Positions 32,549 through 42,767 of a DNA stretch of 64,000 nucleotides are shown here, in pieces (the first letter of the stretch is position 1; the number at the start of each line of letters is the position of its first letter). Source of the stretch: Trichobilharzia szidati. Its lineage: Eukaryota; Platyhelminthes; Trematoda; Strigeidida; Schistosomatidae. The notes below the pieces were generated by a model. That model saw only the letters and a program-made list of their open reading frames with translations, searched no databases and was not told where the DNA came from. Position numbers and translations under genes: made by a program. Location of the stretch: contig OX235273.1 of NCBI GenBank assembly GCA_944472155.2, positions 101,950,582 through 102,014,581 on the forward strand, in the 5' to 3' direction.

Positions 32549-34189
32549 ATGGCTGTAGAAAGTAACCTTAGAAATGGCACCAAAACACCTTACTCTGTAG
32601 TCACAAGGGCTTCAGCCAGAGAAGGCAAAAACGCAGGGACACCAACCCCAAATCGCATACCCATCCTAAAGACCCGTGTAGGACTCGTCTGTCCTGATAC
32701 TATGCCTGCACTGCCACAGTCTAGTACTGAAACGGCGCAGGCAATACTAGTAGGACAGGATACTACACCTGCACCAACTGAAAGCCAATGTGTGAAGTAC
32801 AACAAACCTAAAAGGAAACGCTCAAGACGTCATAAGACCTCGAAGGCGTCACCAAGTAAGGGAGACGAATGCCAGGCGTGCAATATCATTGTTTCTAAAG
32901 CTGACTCAGCTTTCGAATGCAATTTTTGCAAACGGTGGGTGCACTGCCGTTGCGACAAAGAGGTACCGAAATCATACTACGAGTTTATGAGAAATAACCC
33001 GTGCCCGTGGTTTTGGTACATCTGTCCACTCTGTCGCCCTGGTGTAGTCACACAGAGCGTGTCTGCGGTTAGCAGAAACTTCACGCCGCCCTTGTGTCCC
33101 AACACGGTCTTATGTAGCTCCCCACCTGCTAACATCACATTGCCAAAACTTGGCATAGACAGTAAGAAGGACACTCCAGTCCTACTGACCGAAAATGCCA
33201 ATTTTCACAAGGTGAAGATTCACAAGGTTGGACCTAAAACATTAAGGAAAGATAGAGTTAGAGAAGCACCACTTGCATCCACAAGCAAGCTTGGCAACAC
33301 AATAAAGGCTGGCCAGAACCCGATGAAGCCTAAAGTTGCTGATGCTGCAAAGGAATACGAGAAGCCAAAGGCCAAACCTAAGTCTGAGGTTAATCGGTCT
33401 AATTCGCTCATCCTCTTTAACGTACCTGTGAGCAAGGACAGCTTGCTTGAACAGCGGGCCCTGTTTGATCAGGAACAGTGGTCCAACCTGTGCAATAAAC
33501 TAGGTCTGAATATTAGTTCAGTGAAATTGTGCAGGCTGTACAGGGGTGTCCACACACCTCAAGGTAAGCCACCCCCATTACGGGTTACACTGGACTCTGC
33601 CGAAGAGGCCGAAAAGGTACTATTGATGGCTCAGGTACTAGCCATCGACAGAAGCTCTAACATAAGGGTGAGACAAGACAGACCATGGGCTGTCAGACAA
33701 ATGGCAAGGGAGTCACCGGAACTTTTGCCTTCCACCTCTATGGTAGTGCACGGTGTTCCGGAGCTGGAAACGGGCACTGCCTGTGAAAAACACATGCATG
33801 ACGTACAGCAGTGGAGATGGCTGTCGTCTCAGATGGCCCTTGGCGCTTCTGGAGCCATCTCCGTTTACCGACTACCTCGCCCCGCTCATCTCACACTGAT
33901 TAGCTCCCCAAAGCTGCTTAGTGTCACATTCAACTCCCCAGAGCAGTTGGCCATAACACTTCAACGGTGGTATGAGATCAAGGGGAAATTGGGAGGACAC
34001 ATCCGATGTTGCGAAAGCAGACCTCGAACCATAAGGAGGCAGCAAACTGAGGCTTTAATACGTCCCCAAGCTTCAGTGACACTCGAGCGATGCAGTTCTG
34101 AGAATAACAGTCTGTGCCACCCAAGTGTCCTGCCTAAATCCAAGGGAAAAAACCACAATGGGCCGGTTCCATCGGAACTGGCCAATTAG
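32549..34189 (+). CDS. LINE G ORF1 protein with PHD finger (546 aa)
   Basis: ORF1 proteins of CR1-like LINEs bind RNA and nucleic acid ends and help reverse transcription. After a basic stretch (KPKRKRSRRHK), a PHD-type C4HC3 zinc finger spans about residues 110-165: C-x2-C, C-x2-C, W-x-H/C-x-x-C, then W-x-x-C-x2-C. A lysine-rich linker follows. Then come two RRM-like modules of the same layout: SLILFNVPVS...WSNLCNKLGL...LRVTLDSAEEA (about 285-385) and SMVVHGVPEL...WRWLSSQMAL...LSVTFNSPEQL (about 395-485). The second may be a duplicate of the first. The end (KSKGKNHNG) overlaps the slippery site. Start: first ATG after upstream stops. Confidence 0.82.
   Translation: MAVESNLRNGTKTPYSVVTRASAREGKNAGTPTPNRIPILKTRVGLVCPDTMPALPQSSTETAQAILVGQDTTPAPTESQCVKYNKPKRKRSRRHKTSKASPSKGDECQACNIIVSKADSAFECNFCKRWVHCRCDKEVPKSYYEFMRNNPCPWFWYICPLCRPGVVTQSVSAVSRNFTPPLCPNTVLCSSPPANITLPKLGIDSKKDTPVLLTENANFHKVKIHKVGPKTLRKDRVREAPLASTSKLGNTIKAGQNPMKPKVADAAKEYEKPKAKPKSEVNRSNSLILFNVPVSKDSLLEQRALFDQEQWSNLCNKLGLNISSVKLCRLYRGVHTPQGKPPPLRVTLDSAEEAEKVLLMAQVLAIDRSSNIRVRQDRPWAVRQMARESPELLPSTSMVVHGVPELETGTACEKHMHDVQQWRWLSSQMALGASGAISVYRLPRPAHLTLISSPKLLSVTFNSPEQLAITLQRWYEIKGKLGGHIRCCESRPRTIRRQQTEALIRPQASVTLERCSSENNSLCHPSVLPKSKGKNHNGPVPSELAN
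34147..34183 (+). promoter_or_regulatory. putative -1 ribosomal frameshift signal joining LINE G ORF1 and ORF2
   Basis: A AAA AAC occupies 34147-34153 in the ORF1 frame (gga aaa aac), and its -1 reading (aaa aaa cca) is the ORF2 frame. A 7-nt spacer (34154-34160) precedes a hairpin. GGCCGGTTCC (34161-34170) pairs with GGAACTGGCC (34174-34183) over ten consecutive pairs, one G-U, with loop ATC. The ORF1 stop follows at 34187-34189. The ORF2 frame has no stop from here onward and no ATG until well inside the endonuclease. Confidence 0.75.
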
Positions 34190-37086
34190 TCCCAACACTA
34201 AGTTCCCTACCAGCAGACAGCTTCACGTCAACTACCCCACAACACGCTGAGGTTGTAAGACTCACTGTCAGCTGCCTGTATAGCAATGTGAGGGGGCTGA
34301 GAGTAAAAATAGGTGAACTCCGAAATCTCCAAGCACACCTACAACTGAAAATAATCATTCTCACCGAAACATGGCTAACCCCCACTATCGCCGATAATGA
34401 AATCAGTATAGGTGATATGGTTTTGGTCAGGAGAGACAGGGATAATAAGGAAGGAGGGGGAGTTGCCATATACTTTGATAGGCAACTTAAATGTGTTCGC
34501 GCAACGGACCCACCACTTATTGAACTCCCAGACTCCATATGGTGTCATTTCACCGTAGGCCACACCAAGCATTTACTTGGTGGCATCTACCGATCTCCCA
34601 CCTGTGGGGCAGAGCACAATCAGCTACTGCTCAGCACTATCACAGGGATACGAGACTTGGGCTATGACCAAATCACCATTGCTGGAGATTTCAATGCCCC
34701 ATCACTGAACCTTGGCTCGGGGTATGCTAAGGGAAAATTCGGCCGAAATCTACTGCAAGCTATTCGGGACACGGGACTGACTGAGAATGTTGGAGACGAC
34801 ACTAGGTGGGGCCCTAGTGGAAAGTCATCAAAACTAGACTACATTCTAACTAGTGACCAACTACTCGTCGAAAAGGTCCAGGTCATGACTCCTCTAGGAA
34901 GTAGTGACCATGCAGTCATAGGTTTCGACCTCGTTCTCCGTGAGCACTTGCAGTGGGACGCTACGCAACCATGTCTGTGTTACAGCAAGGCTGACTACGC
35001 TGAAATGCGGAGGCTCTTGTCCGATGCAGACTGGCCCTTAGCATGGGATGAGCTGTCTGTGGATGAACACTGGGAAGCGGTAAAAAAGATTATTCATACA
35101 GCGATCTCGGATACCGTCCCTTTAGTCACAGCACAGCCCAAAAGAAAATCATCATGGTTAAAGAGAGGCACGCAGCGTATTCTGCAAGCAAAGAGGAAGG
35201 CTTGGTTTACGTGGCGCGTATCTAAAAGCCAGATCGACCATGATGCATACCTGGAACTCAGGAACCGGTGCAATGCAAGAGTCAGGAGGGACAGAAGGTC
35301 ATTCCAGGCTAACCTTGCTAAAAAACTCCTGGCAAACCCGAAGAATTTGTACCGATTCATGTCGGAAAGGAAACCAACCAACCAAGGGGCTTGCGCCTTA
35401 GTAGGCCAAAACGGTCAATATCTCACTAGTCTGGAGATGGCTGAAACATTCAGTTTAGCCTTCGCCAAACAGCTAAACAGCAATGTGGGTATTACCGTTA
35501 CGAACCAAAATGGTGGCATGACTATTTCACAGGAGGAAGACCAAATAGCCACCCCTCAAATAAACCCTGCAATAGTACTGAGAAAGCTGCAGCGACTCAT
35601 ACCTGGGAAGTCCCCAGGTTGTGATGACATCAGGCCATCTGTTCTGAAACAGTGCGCCGAAGCTCTCTGTAGGCCTTTATGCGACTTGTTCCAACACTCC
35701 ATGGAATCGGGGAAACTGCCAAAGGAATGGAAAAGAAGCATCCTTTCTCCGATCTTCAAGGGTGGGGATAGGCAAAATCCCACCAGTTATAGACCAGTAG
35801 CTCTACTCCCAGTGGTATCGAAAGTACTGGAAAGTATTATTGATGATCACATCAGGGAATATCTGGATAGGTCTAAAATACTCCATGAAGCCCAACACGG
35901 TTTCAGGAAAGGAAGATCCTGCGTCACTAACTTATTATCAGCTTGGGACGATTGGACATCATGCTGGGATATGAATGTTCCTGTCCATGTGATCTTTCTA
36001 GACTTTGAGAAGGCATTTGACACTGTTCACCATGACCTTCTCCTACACAAAATAAGCCAGGTAGGTCTAGGTAAACCACTTCTGTCATGGTTGAAGGACT
36101 ACCTAACTGAAAGGCAATTTTGCACCAAGGTCAATCGAGTCCGATCATCTTGGCACAGCTCGTCATCAGGAGTGTCGCAGGGTTCTATCCTGGGACCACT
36201 GATGTTCTTGATTTTTATCAATGATTTACCATGCCGTCTAAACTGCCCGACTCTTCTATACGCTGATGACGTAAAGATATGGAGGGCGGTAAAGTGTCCG
36301 GAGGACTCAGATAGGCTGCAGGCAGATCTAAGGCTTCTGGAAGACTGGGCGGTAACCAGTGGAATGACTTTCAACCTGAAAAAGTGCAAAGTAGTGAAGT
36401 TACGCACCTGTAGACTGCAGAATGCAAGTTACACCCTGTGCAATGAAAGCTTGTCCTGCTCAACGTCGGAACGTGACTTAGGTCTAGTTCTAACGGAGAA
36501 AATGGACACAAGCGTGAATTACACGGGGGATGTAGCGAGGGCATATGCGGTCATACACTTTACACATAGACAATTAGGTGCACTCACTCCTGAGCTCTTT
36601 CTAAGGTTGTATAAAACATACGTCAGACCGCATCTTGAAGTGCATAATATCATTGCACCCCCACTGCTTAAAAGAGACGCCAACCTCTTGGAAAGAGTCC
36701 AACGACGGGCAACAAAAGGAGTGGTTGGTCTCCGAAATAAACCATATGACGAAAGGCTGAAGAAATTAGGCCTATTCACACTCAGTTACCGTCGCCTGAG
36801 GGGGGATTTAATTACTGCCTACAAAATAACAAATGATCAGAATCACCCAAACAAAGGTGTTCTGCCATTGAGTAGGTATAGGCTCCCTCGTGGAAATCCT
36901 AGAAGGATAGCTCATCAGAGGGCAAGGACCCGGGTGCGCTCCCACTTCTTTTCCCTGCGGGTTTGCCGTCCCTGGAATTCCTTACCGGCAGATGTAGCTA
37001 TGGCACCATCTGTGGACGCCTTTAAGCGAAGGCTGGACAACCTTGCAGCGACACAAGGACTGTATCCAAATGGCCTATCCCCTTAA
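34147..37086 (+). CDS. LINE G ORF2: AP endonuclease and reverse transcriptase
   Basis: The frame is open from the slippery site, and the endonuclease fold starts at about 34261 (LTVSCLYSNVRGL). Endonuclease motifs follow in order: N in YSNVRG, TETWL, GGIYRSP, AGDFNAP, and SSDHAVI at about 34900. RT motifs are SYRPVALLP, QHGFRKGRSC, FLDFEKAFDTV, SGVSQGSILGPL and the catalytic YADD at 36259-36270. The C-terminus has the RPxL / WNSLP region typical of CR1/jockey elements. The protein nicks target DNA and copies the element RNA in place. The usual first ATG falls after the N and E catalytic residues of the endonuclease. A separate ORF2 start is therefore unlikely, and a frameshift fusion is favoured. 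Confidence 0.85.
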   Translation, partial: KKPQWAGSIGTGQLVPTLSSLPADSFTSTTPQHAEVVRLTVSCLYSNVRGLRVKIGELRNLQAHLQLKIIILTETWLTPTIADNEISIGDMVLVRRDRDNKEGGGVAIYFDRQLKCVRATDPPLIELPDSIWCHFTVGHTKHLLGGIYRSPTCGAEHNQLLLSTITGIRDLGYDQITIAGDFNAPSLNLGSGYAKGKFGRNLLQAIRDTGLTENVGDDTRWGPSGKSSKLDYILTSDQLLVEKVQVMTPLGSSDHAVIGFDLVLREHLQWDATQPCLCYSKADYAEMRRLLSDADWPLAWDELSVDEHWEAVKKIIHTAISDTVPLVTAQPKRKSSWLKRGTQRILQAKRKAWFTWRVSKSQIDHDAYLELRNRCNARVRRDRRSFQANLAKKLLANPKNLYRFMSERKPTNQGACALVGQNGQYLTSLEMAETFSLAFAKQLNSNVGITVTNQNGGMTISQEEDQIATPQINPAIVLRKLQRLIPGKSPGCDDIRPSVLKQCAEALCRPLCDLFQHSMESGKLPKEWKRSILSPIFKGGDRQNPTSYRPVALLPVVSKVLESIIDDHIREYLDRSKILHEAQHGFRKGRSCVTNLLSAWDDWTSCWDMNVPVHVIFLDFEKAFDTVHHDLLLHKISQVGLGKPLLSWLKDYLTERQFCTKVNRVRSSWHSSSSGVSQGSILGPLMFLIFINDLPCRLNCPTLLYADDVKIWRAVKCPEDSDRLQADLRLLEDWAVTSGMTFNLKKCKVVKLRTCRLQNASYTLCNESLSCSTSERDLGLVLTEKMDTSVNYTGDVARAYAVIHFTHRQLGALTPELFLRLYKTYVRPHLEVHNIIAPPLLKRDANLLERVQRRATKGVVGLRNKPYDERLKKLGLFTLSYRRLRGDLITAYKITNDQNHPNKGVLPLSRYRLPRGNPRRIAHQRARTRVRSHFFSLRVCRPWNSLPADVAMAPSVDAFKRRLDNLAATQGLYPNGLSP

Positions 37087-37205
37087 AATCGCATATACCA
37101 TTCAAAGGTAGACAATTAAACTGGTCGTTTTACTTCTTCACATTCCCTTCAGTCTTACTCTCCTGACAGCTTTAACTACACTTATTATTATTATTATCAT
37201 TATTA

Positions 37206-37245
37206 CTGGTATATATATGTATATATATATATGTATACCGGTTGA
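37206..37245. repeat. TA-rich microsatellite
   Basis: Alternating TATATA/GTATATA sequence just downstream of the ATT-rich tail of LINE G. Confidence 0.7.
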
Positions 37246-37625
37246 CTGACTGTTGTTACGTTTTCTTATTTTTTCTCTGTCTGTTAGTCTGAATACCTTT
37301 ACTAATTATATCTATTATTATTATTATCTCTTTTCCATTGACGACGATACCGAAAGACTAACTGGTGAAAGGATCAACTCCATTCACAGTAGTAACAGTC
37401 TTAACACACTTCATACTACAGACGCCATATAATTAATCCCAGCACTACTCCTGTTGGAGTCAACCAAAGCTACGACAGTCGAGTGGCGGGACGAGCTACA
37501 CAGACGTTTACCAAAGATCAGGAACCTCTACCTCACAATCAAGAGGCGAGCGCAAAGAAATCAAATTGGTTTATACTAGCTCGTAAAAACGATATTGGAT
37601 ATTGGATTCAATGGAGCACATCAAG
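37246..37625. other. no gene recognised
   Basis: No coding signal. Another ATTATTATTATT run lies at 37314-37326 and may be the tail of a second small insertion. Confidence 0.4.
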
Positions 37626-37628
37626 AAA

Positions 37629-37750
37629 TATAGAAATATTGTCTTCGCATTAGCAAAAAAACCCAAGTATGTTTTGGATGGATTACAAATACTTGGGAAA
37701 AAAATAAAGCTTGAAGTAATTCCTCCATATAACTTTGGTGTGTACGGCAT
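37629..37750 (+). repeat. hairpin-bearing dispersed repeat, copy 2
   Basis: Partner of 24240-24360. The stem CCCAAGTAT (37662-37670) pairs perfectly with ATACTTGGG (37689-37697) around an 18-nt loop. The stem is flanked by the conserved TAGAAATATTGTCTTCGCATTA and AAATAAAGCTTGAAGT, the first starting at 37631. Confidence 0.6.
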
Positions 37751-38400
37751 CGAGTCTTATTCTTGATAATAATTTAAAATAAGTAATCCACTTGTATACT
37801 TTTGTCAGCATTTTCATCGTAACATCATAAGTGAATTGTACACAATGTAGACTAATAATAATGATAGTTTATATATTCTTATAAACGGGTGTTTTCAAGA
37901 AATGCAAGCTATTTTGCAGACAAGATCAGTTATGTTATAAGTTACATTCGTGAAGTATTATAAATCAATACTTTTTTATTGGTATAAAGATATATTTCAC
38001 AACTGTAATCCAGGTTGCGTCGTTGGTGAAGGCAATGCGCAATTCATGAAGGAATTGTAAGTTATGGGACCAATAATGTTTGCAGATCATTTGTCATTGT
38101 AAATGGGCAAATATCCACATTCTTCGTTCTCATTCAAAAAGTTAAATGGAAGCTGAAATGGTGAGAGACAAAAGAAGACAAACAACAACAACGCAAAAGA
38201 AAGCAAGTGGAGTACTTAGGGGGTGATTAATGTTTATATATACATATATATTCTGTTTAGTAATTATAGTTATTTTGGTGCACTAACTAACTATTCCCGT
38301 GATGCTAACTTTTATATTGTGTGAGCTAATATTATTGTCCTGTGTAAAAATGTCTATCATGTACTTCCAATAATACAAAAATTTATAATTGTAGTTTGTT
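37751..38400. other. no gene recognised
   Basis: AT-rich, no supported feature. The last part (about 38330-38400) should hold the 3' untranslated tail of LINE F. Confidence 0.4.
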
Positions 38401-38404
38401 GTAA

Positions 38405-41395
38405 CTACACGTTTAATGAACTTAAAATATCTATGTTGGACGAAAAAGTGGATGTAGGATTCAGACTCAGAAGTGCACTGTCATCTTTGAGCAGTCTGGT
38501 GACTGAGGAGATGAACACTGCGAGTGTGTTTGCATCGCGCACATCAGCTGGTAGTCTATTCCAAATGACTGAAAACTTATTTAAGAAGAAATTATACCGC
38601 ATGTGAGTCTGACAATGCTCTATAGCAGCTAGGTTGTGATGATTTCTAAGATTGTAATTGATGACAGCGGTAGGTTTAATTACTGGCTCGGAGGAGTGCA
38701 CGAGCAGATTAGTTAGCTTGTAGTAAAAAATCAGGTTTAGCTTAAGACGTCTTTTCCAGAGTGGTTCTAAACTTAGTCTGTCGCAACGTTCGTAGTATTG
38801 GAGACCACTTTCTAAACCAAGAATTCTTAAGGTGAATTGCCGTTGCACTCCTTCTAACTTAAACTTGTCATTTTGTCTGAGTCCGCTAAGAATAAACGGG
38901 CAGTATTCTAAAATAGGTCGGACACATACTTTATATAATAAAACCCTAGTTTCACAACAAAAGAAATTGCGAGTTATGCAGCCTAGGAGCCTTCGTGTTT
39001 TACGTCTGGCATAATCAGTTTGTTCAGAGAACGTTAAGTTACTAGAGTATCTGATACCGAGATCTACGGCTGAGTTGAGCTTGGCTAGTTTACGCCCATT
39101 TATTTCAAGATTCAGGTCAAGGTTACTGTTTCCGATACAAATCCAGCCGCATTTATCAATGTTGAACTAAAGACAGGATTCAGTACACCATGTTGCGAGA
39201 CTACTTAGTTCAAGATGTATTTTATTCACCATATCGCTTAGTTCATGAGCGTGGCAGGAGTAAACGACTTTGAGGTCGTCAGCATATAGGAATGATTTAC
39301 CTGAGGTGAAGCAGTTGCAAATGCTGTTAATGTATACTGTAAATAAAAGTGGACCTAGGACACTACCTTGTACAACCCCACTTGTGATCTGTCTGGGATG
39401 AGACAACACAGATCCAACCTTGGTTATTTGTACCCTATTGCTTAGAAAGGATTTTAACCAGCTCAGTAATGGATTGCGAATCCCACATGAATACAGCTTC
39501 TCAAAGAGAATACTGTGAGATACCATGTCAAATGCCCTAGATATGTCGAAGTAGAGAACAACAACTAGCTTACGTGCTTCGCGACTACTAGTGACGCAGT
39601 TGAAAAAGTCGAAGCGGCAAGTAACGCAAGACCTATTTTTGAGAAATCCGTGTTGAGACCTTGTAACAAGATCTTCCTTAAGTAGATAGTCTGACAACTG
39701 ATCTTTGACAACTTTCTCCATGACTCGCGAGACAACTGGGGTTATATTGATAGGTCTGTAATTGCGGACGTTTGCCTTATCACCGGATTTATAGTGTGGA
39801 ATTATGAAGCTAGTTTTCCACTCATTAGGGTAAGTGCCAGTGTCCATAGATATTGAGAAGAATTTAAGAAGTAGTAGTGGTATATCACACCCACTGTTTT
39901 TGAAAATTATGGAAGCAAGGCCATCTGGTCCCATGCTAGTGGAAGGTTTCAGGCTTTTAACTGCTTGTTCTATTAATTGGTCGGTGAACACTATGCTTCC
40001 GAGGAAAGAGCTAGTAAGGGGGCCGGTGTCACCAGGAATGCGCGTTTCTAAACTGAAGTTTGCAAACCACTCACTGAATATTTCACAGATGGTGGCAGGC
40101 ACATTGTAGATAACTTTGTCATGAAGTAAATAGGGGATGTCCCTAGTCGACTGCATTCGTTTTTTAAGAAGTGTTGTTAAGTTATAAACTTTGGAGATGC
40201 TTTCAAGTGCCCTTAATTCTTCGTCGAGGTCCTTTTGAGAGCGTTGGCGCTTGACAGATTCAAGAGATTCATGGATTGAGTGCAGTAGTGATATATCCTT
40301 AGTTGAATAGTACTGTTTCTTCAATTTCCTCAACTTATTGCGGCATGCCCTCGGAATGTATTCAGCTTGGTGTCTACTTAATTTCACTACCTTCTTAGGA
40401 GCAACAGTATCTAGACAAAGGATAACATTCCTGTAAAATAGGGATACTACATCCTCCAGGGAGTCAGTGGTAAAATATTCATCCCAGTGACAGAGTCGAA
40501 TGAGTTCTTGGACTAATCCCCAGTCTGTATGTTTGTAACTACGACAAATCAAGCTCCCTGAATCCTGTTTGTTTCCTATATTTAGTAGTGAGAAAGGCAG
40601 AGAGCAGAGCACCATTCTATGGTCACTATTGGAAAATCTGTTACCAACATAGGTGGAGACTGGGATTGTGTCATGACAAAACACAAGGTCCAACATGTTG
40701 TCACCACGAGTAGGTGTCTGGACGTGTTGCTGCCATCCATAACAATCGATAGTGGCAAGTAATTCGTCGAAGCGTTGGGGGCCGGAACTACTTAACCAAT
40801 TGACTTCTGGAAGATTGAAGTCCCCTGCAATTATTTTGTAATTAGTACTAAACGATGAGGCGTGTGCGAATGATTTAGCTAATAACGCATCAGTTTCTTT
40901 GGTTGAGCTTGGTGCTCGATAAACACAGCCTATGAGAAGCTTGTACTTATCTCCTTGTAAGACGACCCAGAGTGAATCAGGTACCTCGTTCAGTATTTCA
41001 TCTTCCACCTTACTGGCTATGAATGAGTTATGTAAATATATGAGACATCCTCCACCACGCTTGCTGTCTCTATTTGCACGGTGTACAGTGTAATCATCCA
41101 TGCCTATATGCACATCAAGTACAGAATATGAGCACCATGATTCAGTAATCAAAGCTACAGTAGGCTTGGCGATAAATAATAATGCCCTTAGTTCAGATAT
41201 CTTATTGATTAAGGAACGCGCATTAATTAGCAATATCGTGAATAAGTCACGGGATACTACAAACTGGCTTAAGATATCACCATAACCTAACTCTGTTTGT
41301 GCGTCAACAACGCAAGAGTTTATGAATGATACGGGGGTTGGACTGGGTGTCTGTGCATCGGGGTTAGAGTGCAGTGAGGTGGTCCTAGGTGCCAT
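38405..41395 (-). pseudogene. LINE F ORF2 (endonuclease-RT) with one in-frame TAG
   Basis: Starting at MAPRTTSL, the endonuclease shows ILLINARSL, LITESWC, CVYRAPSS, AGDFNLP and NSDHRMV. RT shows SMGPDGLAS, NYRPINITP, QHGFLKNRSC, YFDISRAFDMV, SGVVQGSVLGPL and the catalytic YADD. Shortly after YADD comes TAG (39167-39165), and the frame then continues with no further stop to 38405. That part contains the RPILEYC, LRILGL, YNLRNH and WNRLPADVR segments of the CR1 C-terminus. A single point mutation explains the stop. The relic at 17705-21190 has a different codon neighbourhood there (a TGA-TTAAAG context), so the element was probably once continuous. Confidence 0.82.
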
Positions 41396-41564
41396 GGGTC
41401 GTACCAGTGATTCGGGACACGTGGAAAATTTGCCATTTGTTCCTGGACATAAGGATAGTAGATGTTGGGCCTGGGTTGACGGTTAAAAAGCATAGCATCA
41501 AATGGTCTACCCATCCACGTGCTATCCATCATACCGGTACACACCTTCGTGTTGGTTTTATAAC

Positions 41565-42767
41565 TTAAAGGAAATTGAGAGGGAAGGTGCTTTGGTTGTA
41601 AGACTTTGGGGGTTTTGGAGCATACTGAAAACCACCAGATATACTTGTGTTTCGAGAGGAACTTTTCGTAAGAGGTGAGGGTTTTTTGACAGTCTTACTC
41701 TCAGCAAGCTTATTGAATACAAAGTATTCTTCCCCATCATTAGTCTCAACCCGGCGAAATTTGTTCATTGTGGTGAGGTCACCACGTTTGGGTAAGAATT
41801 TCTTGGAACGGCTTGCAACAGTTCTACCTATTTTAACATCTTTTGGTGAGACGTTATTTACAGGGGTACTGGTATCTAAATCAGTCCCTAGTTCCATTGC
41901 CATGCGTGGTTGTTGTGTGGTTTGCTGAATGCTAATGTCAGCATTAGGTGACTGTTGCTGCGCACGATCGTTTTTGGGTAATTCTAAGCTAGAGGAGGTG
42001 ATTAGGTTATTACTCCGCATCATTCTGCGCTGACACGGTGTTTTATCTTGAGCTATGGTTATAGACTTATAACTACTGTTCAGTCTTAGGTGATCCTGGC
42101 ATTTAATAAACTTACTAGAATCAAGGGAATTACCGAACTTAAAAATAATGGGACAGTTAACCTGGTTAGACTTTTTACGAAGTCTTTTGCATTCACATGG
42201 AACACTGGCCATGCCGCAACAAATCAAGATTTTGTGTTTAACAGTCTTCAGAGGAAGAGAATCTGGGACATTGTAAACTATAGCCTGGTGAGAAGAGGTT
42301 ATACACTTCATCACCTCCGCAGCCAAGCAGTCAGTCATATTTTCAGCCTTATTTAGGGTGTCTGGAGACATTTTAGGATGCTTTCTTAACAGACAGGCTA
42401 TTGGGTCTAAATCCGAAAGCTTGCTTTGAGTTACATCCAGCAAAGACTTAACCTGGCCAATATCAGAACTGCCCTCCGTGATATTTGACGATGGCAGTGA
42501 CATTCTATCAAACTGACCTAATTTTTTCTGAAGTTCATTTACTTGCCTTTGAATATCTTTCACAAGGAGGTCTAATTTACGGATCTCAGAGTTCTCTAAC
42601 AGAACATCTTTCATCTGTATCACAGGAGTGAGAATTGCACTCAAGCCATTTTGTGAGCTAGCAGTTAATGCTGTATTACAGGGTGGTAATGCAGTTATAA
42701 CCGAGGTTGAGGCACTATCTAAAACAACTGTGTTTCTACGAACACGGTTTTTAGAAATTTGGACCAT
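41565..42767 (-). CDS. LINE F ORF1 protein (400 aa)
   Basis: This uninterrupted frame starts MVQISKNRVRR. Residues 65-95 look like a short coiled coil (LLVKDIQRQVNELQKKL). The middle contains HQAIVYNVPDS, an RRM-like first strand, followed by CPIIFKFGN and QDKTPCQRRM, which match ORF1 of element H. The C-terminal third is basic and serine/threonine-rich. It is probably the RNA-binding partner of ORF2. The ORF2 frame begins downstream, with no ATGA overlap as in H and no slippery hairpin as in G that I can see. Confidence 0.75.
   Translation of the reverse strand: MVQISKNRVRRNTVVLDSASTSVITALPPCNTALTASSQNGLSAILTPVIQMKDVLLENSEIRKLDLLVKDIQRQVNELQKKLGQFDRMSLPSSNITEGSSDIGQVKSLLDVTQSKLSDLDPIACLLRKHPKMSPDTLNKAENMTDCLAAEVMKCITSSHQAIVYNVPDSLPLKTVKHKILICCGMASVPCECKRLRKKSNQVNCPIIFKFGNSLDSSKFIKCQDHLRLNSSYKSITIAQDKTPCQRRMMRSNNLITSSSLELPKNDRAQQQSPNADISIQQTTQQPRMAMELGTDLDTSTPVNNVSPKDVKIGRTVASRSKKFLPKRGDLTTMNKFRRVETNDGEEYFVFNKLAESKTVKKPSPLTKSSSRNTSISGGFQYAPKPPKSYNQSTFPLNFL

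Larger units (their letters stand above)
32549..37205 (+). mobile_element. CR1-like LINE G, structurally intact
   Basis: Two long uninterrupted frames (ORF1 546 codons, ORF2 932 codons from the first GTG) overlap in -1 register. They are followed by a short 3' untranslated region and an ATT-rich tail (37185-37205). All endonuclease and RT catalytic motifs are present. It is the only non-LTR element here with no stop or frameshift, so it is a candidate for recent or current activity. The 5' limit is not determined. Confidence 0.85.
38405..42767 (-). mobile_element. CR1-like LINE F, near intact
   Basis: On the minus strand ORF1 (42767-41565) is followed after about 170 bp by ORF2 (41395-38405). 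One TAG at 39167-39165 is the only interruption I find. The relic at 17705-21190 belongs to the same family and supplies homologous sequence for most of it. It is distinct from element G: no PHD finger, and a different ORF1/ORF2 junction. Confidence 0.85.

Noticed and set aside
41320..41544. Overlapping 74-codon frame between LINE F ORF1 and ORF2
   Set aside because: It overlaps the ORF2 N-terminus in another frame. It may be a remnant of an extended ORF2 start, but one copy is not enough to decide.
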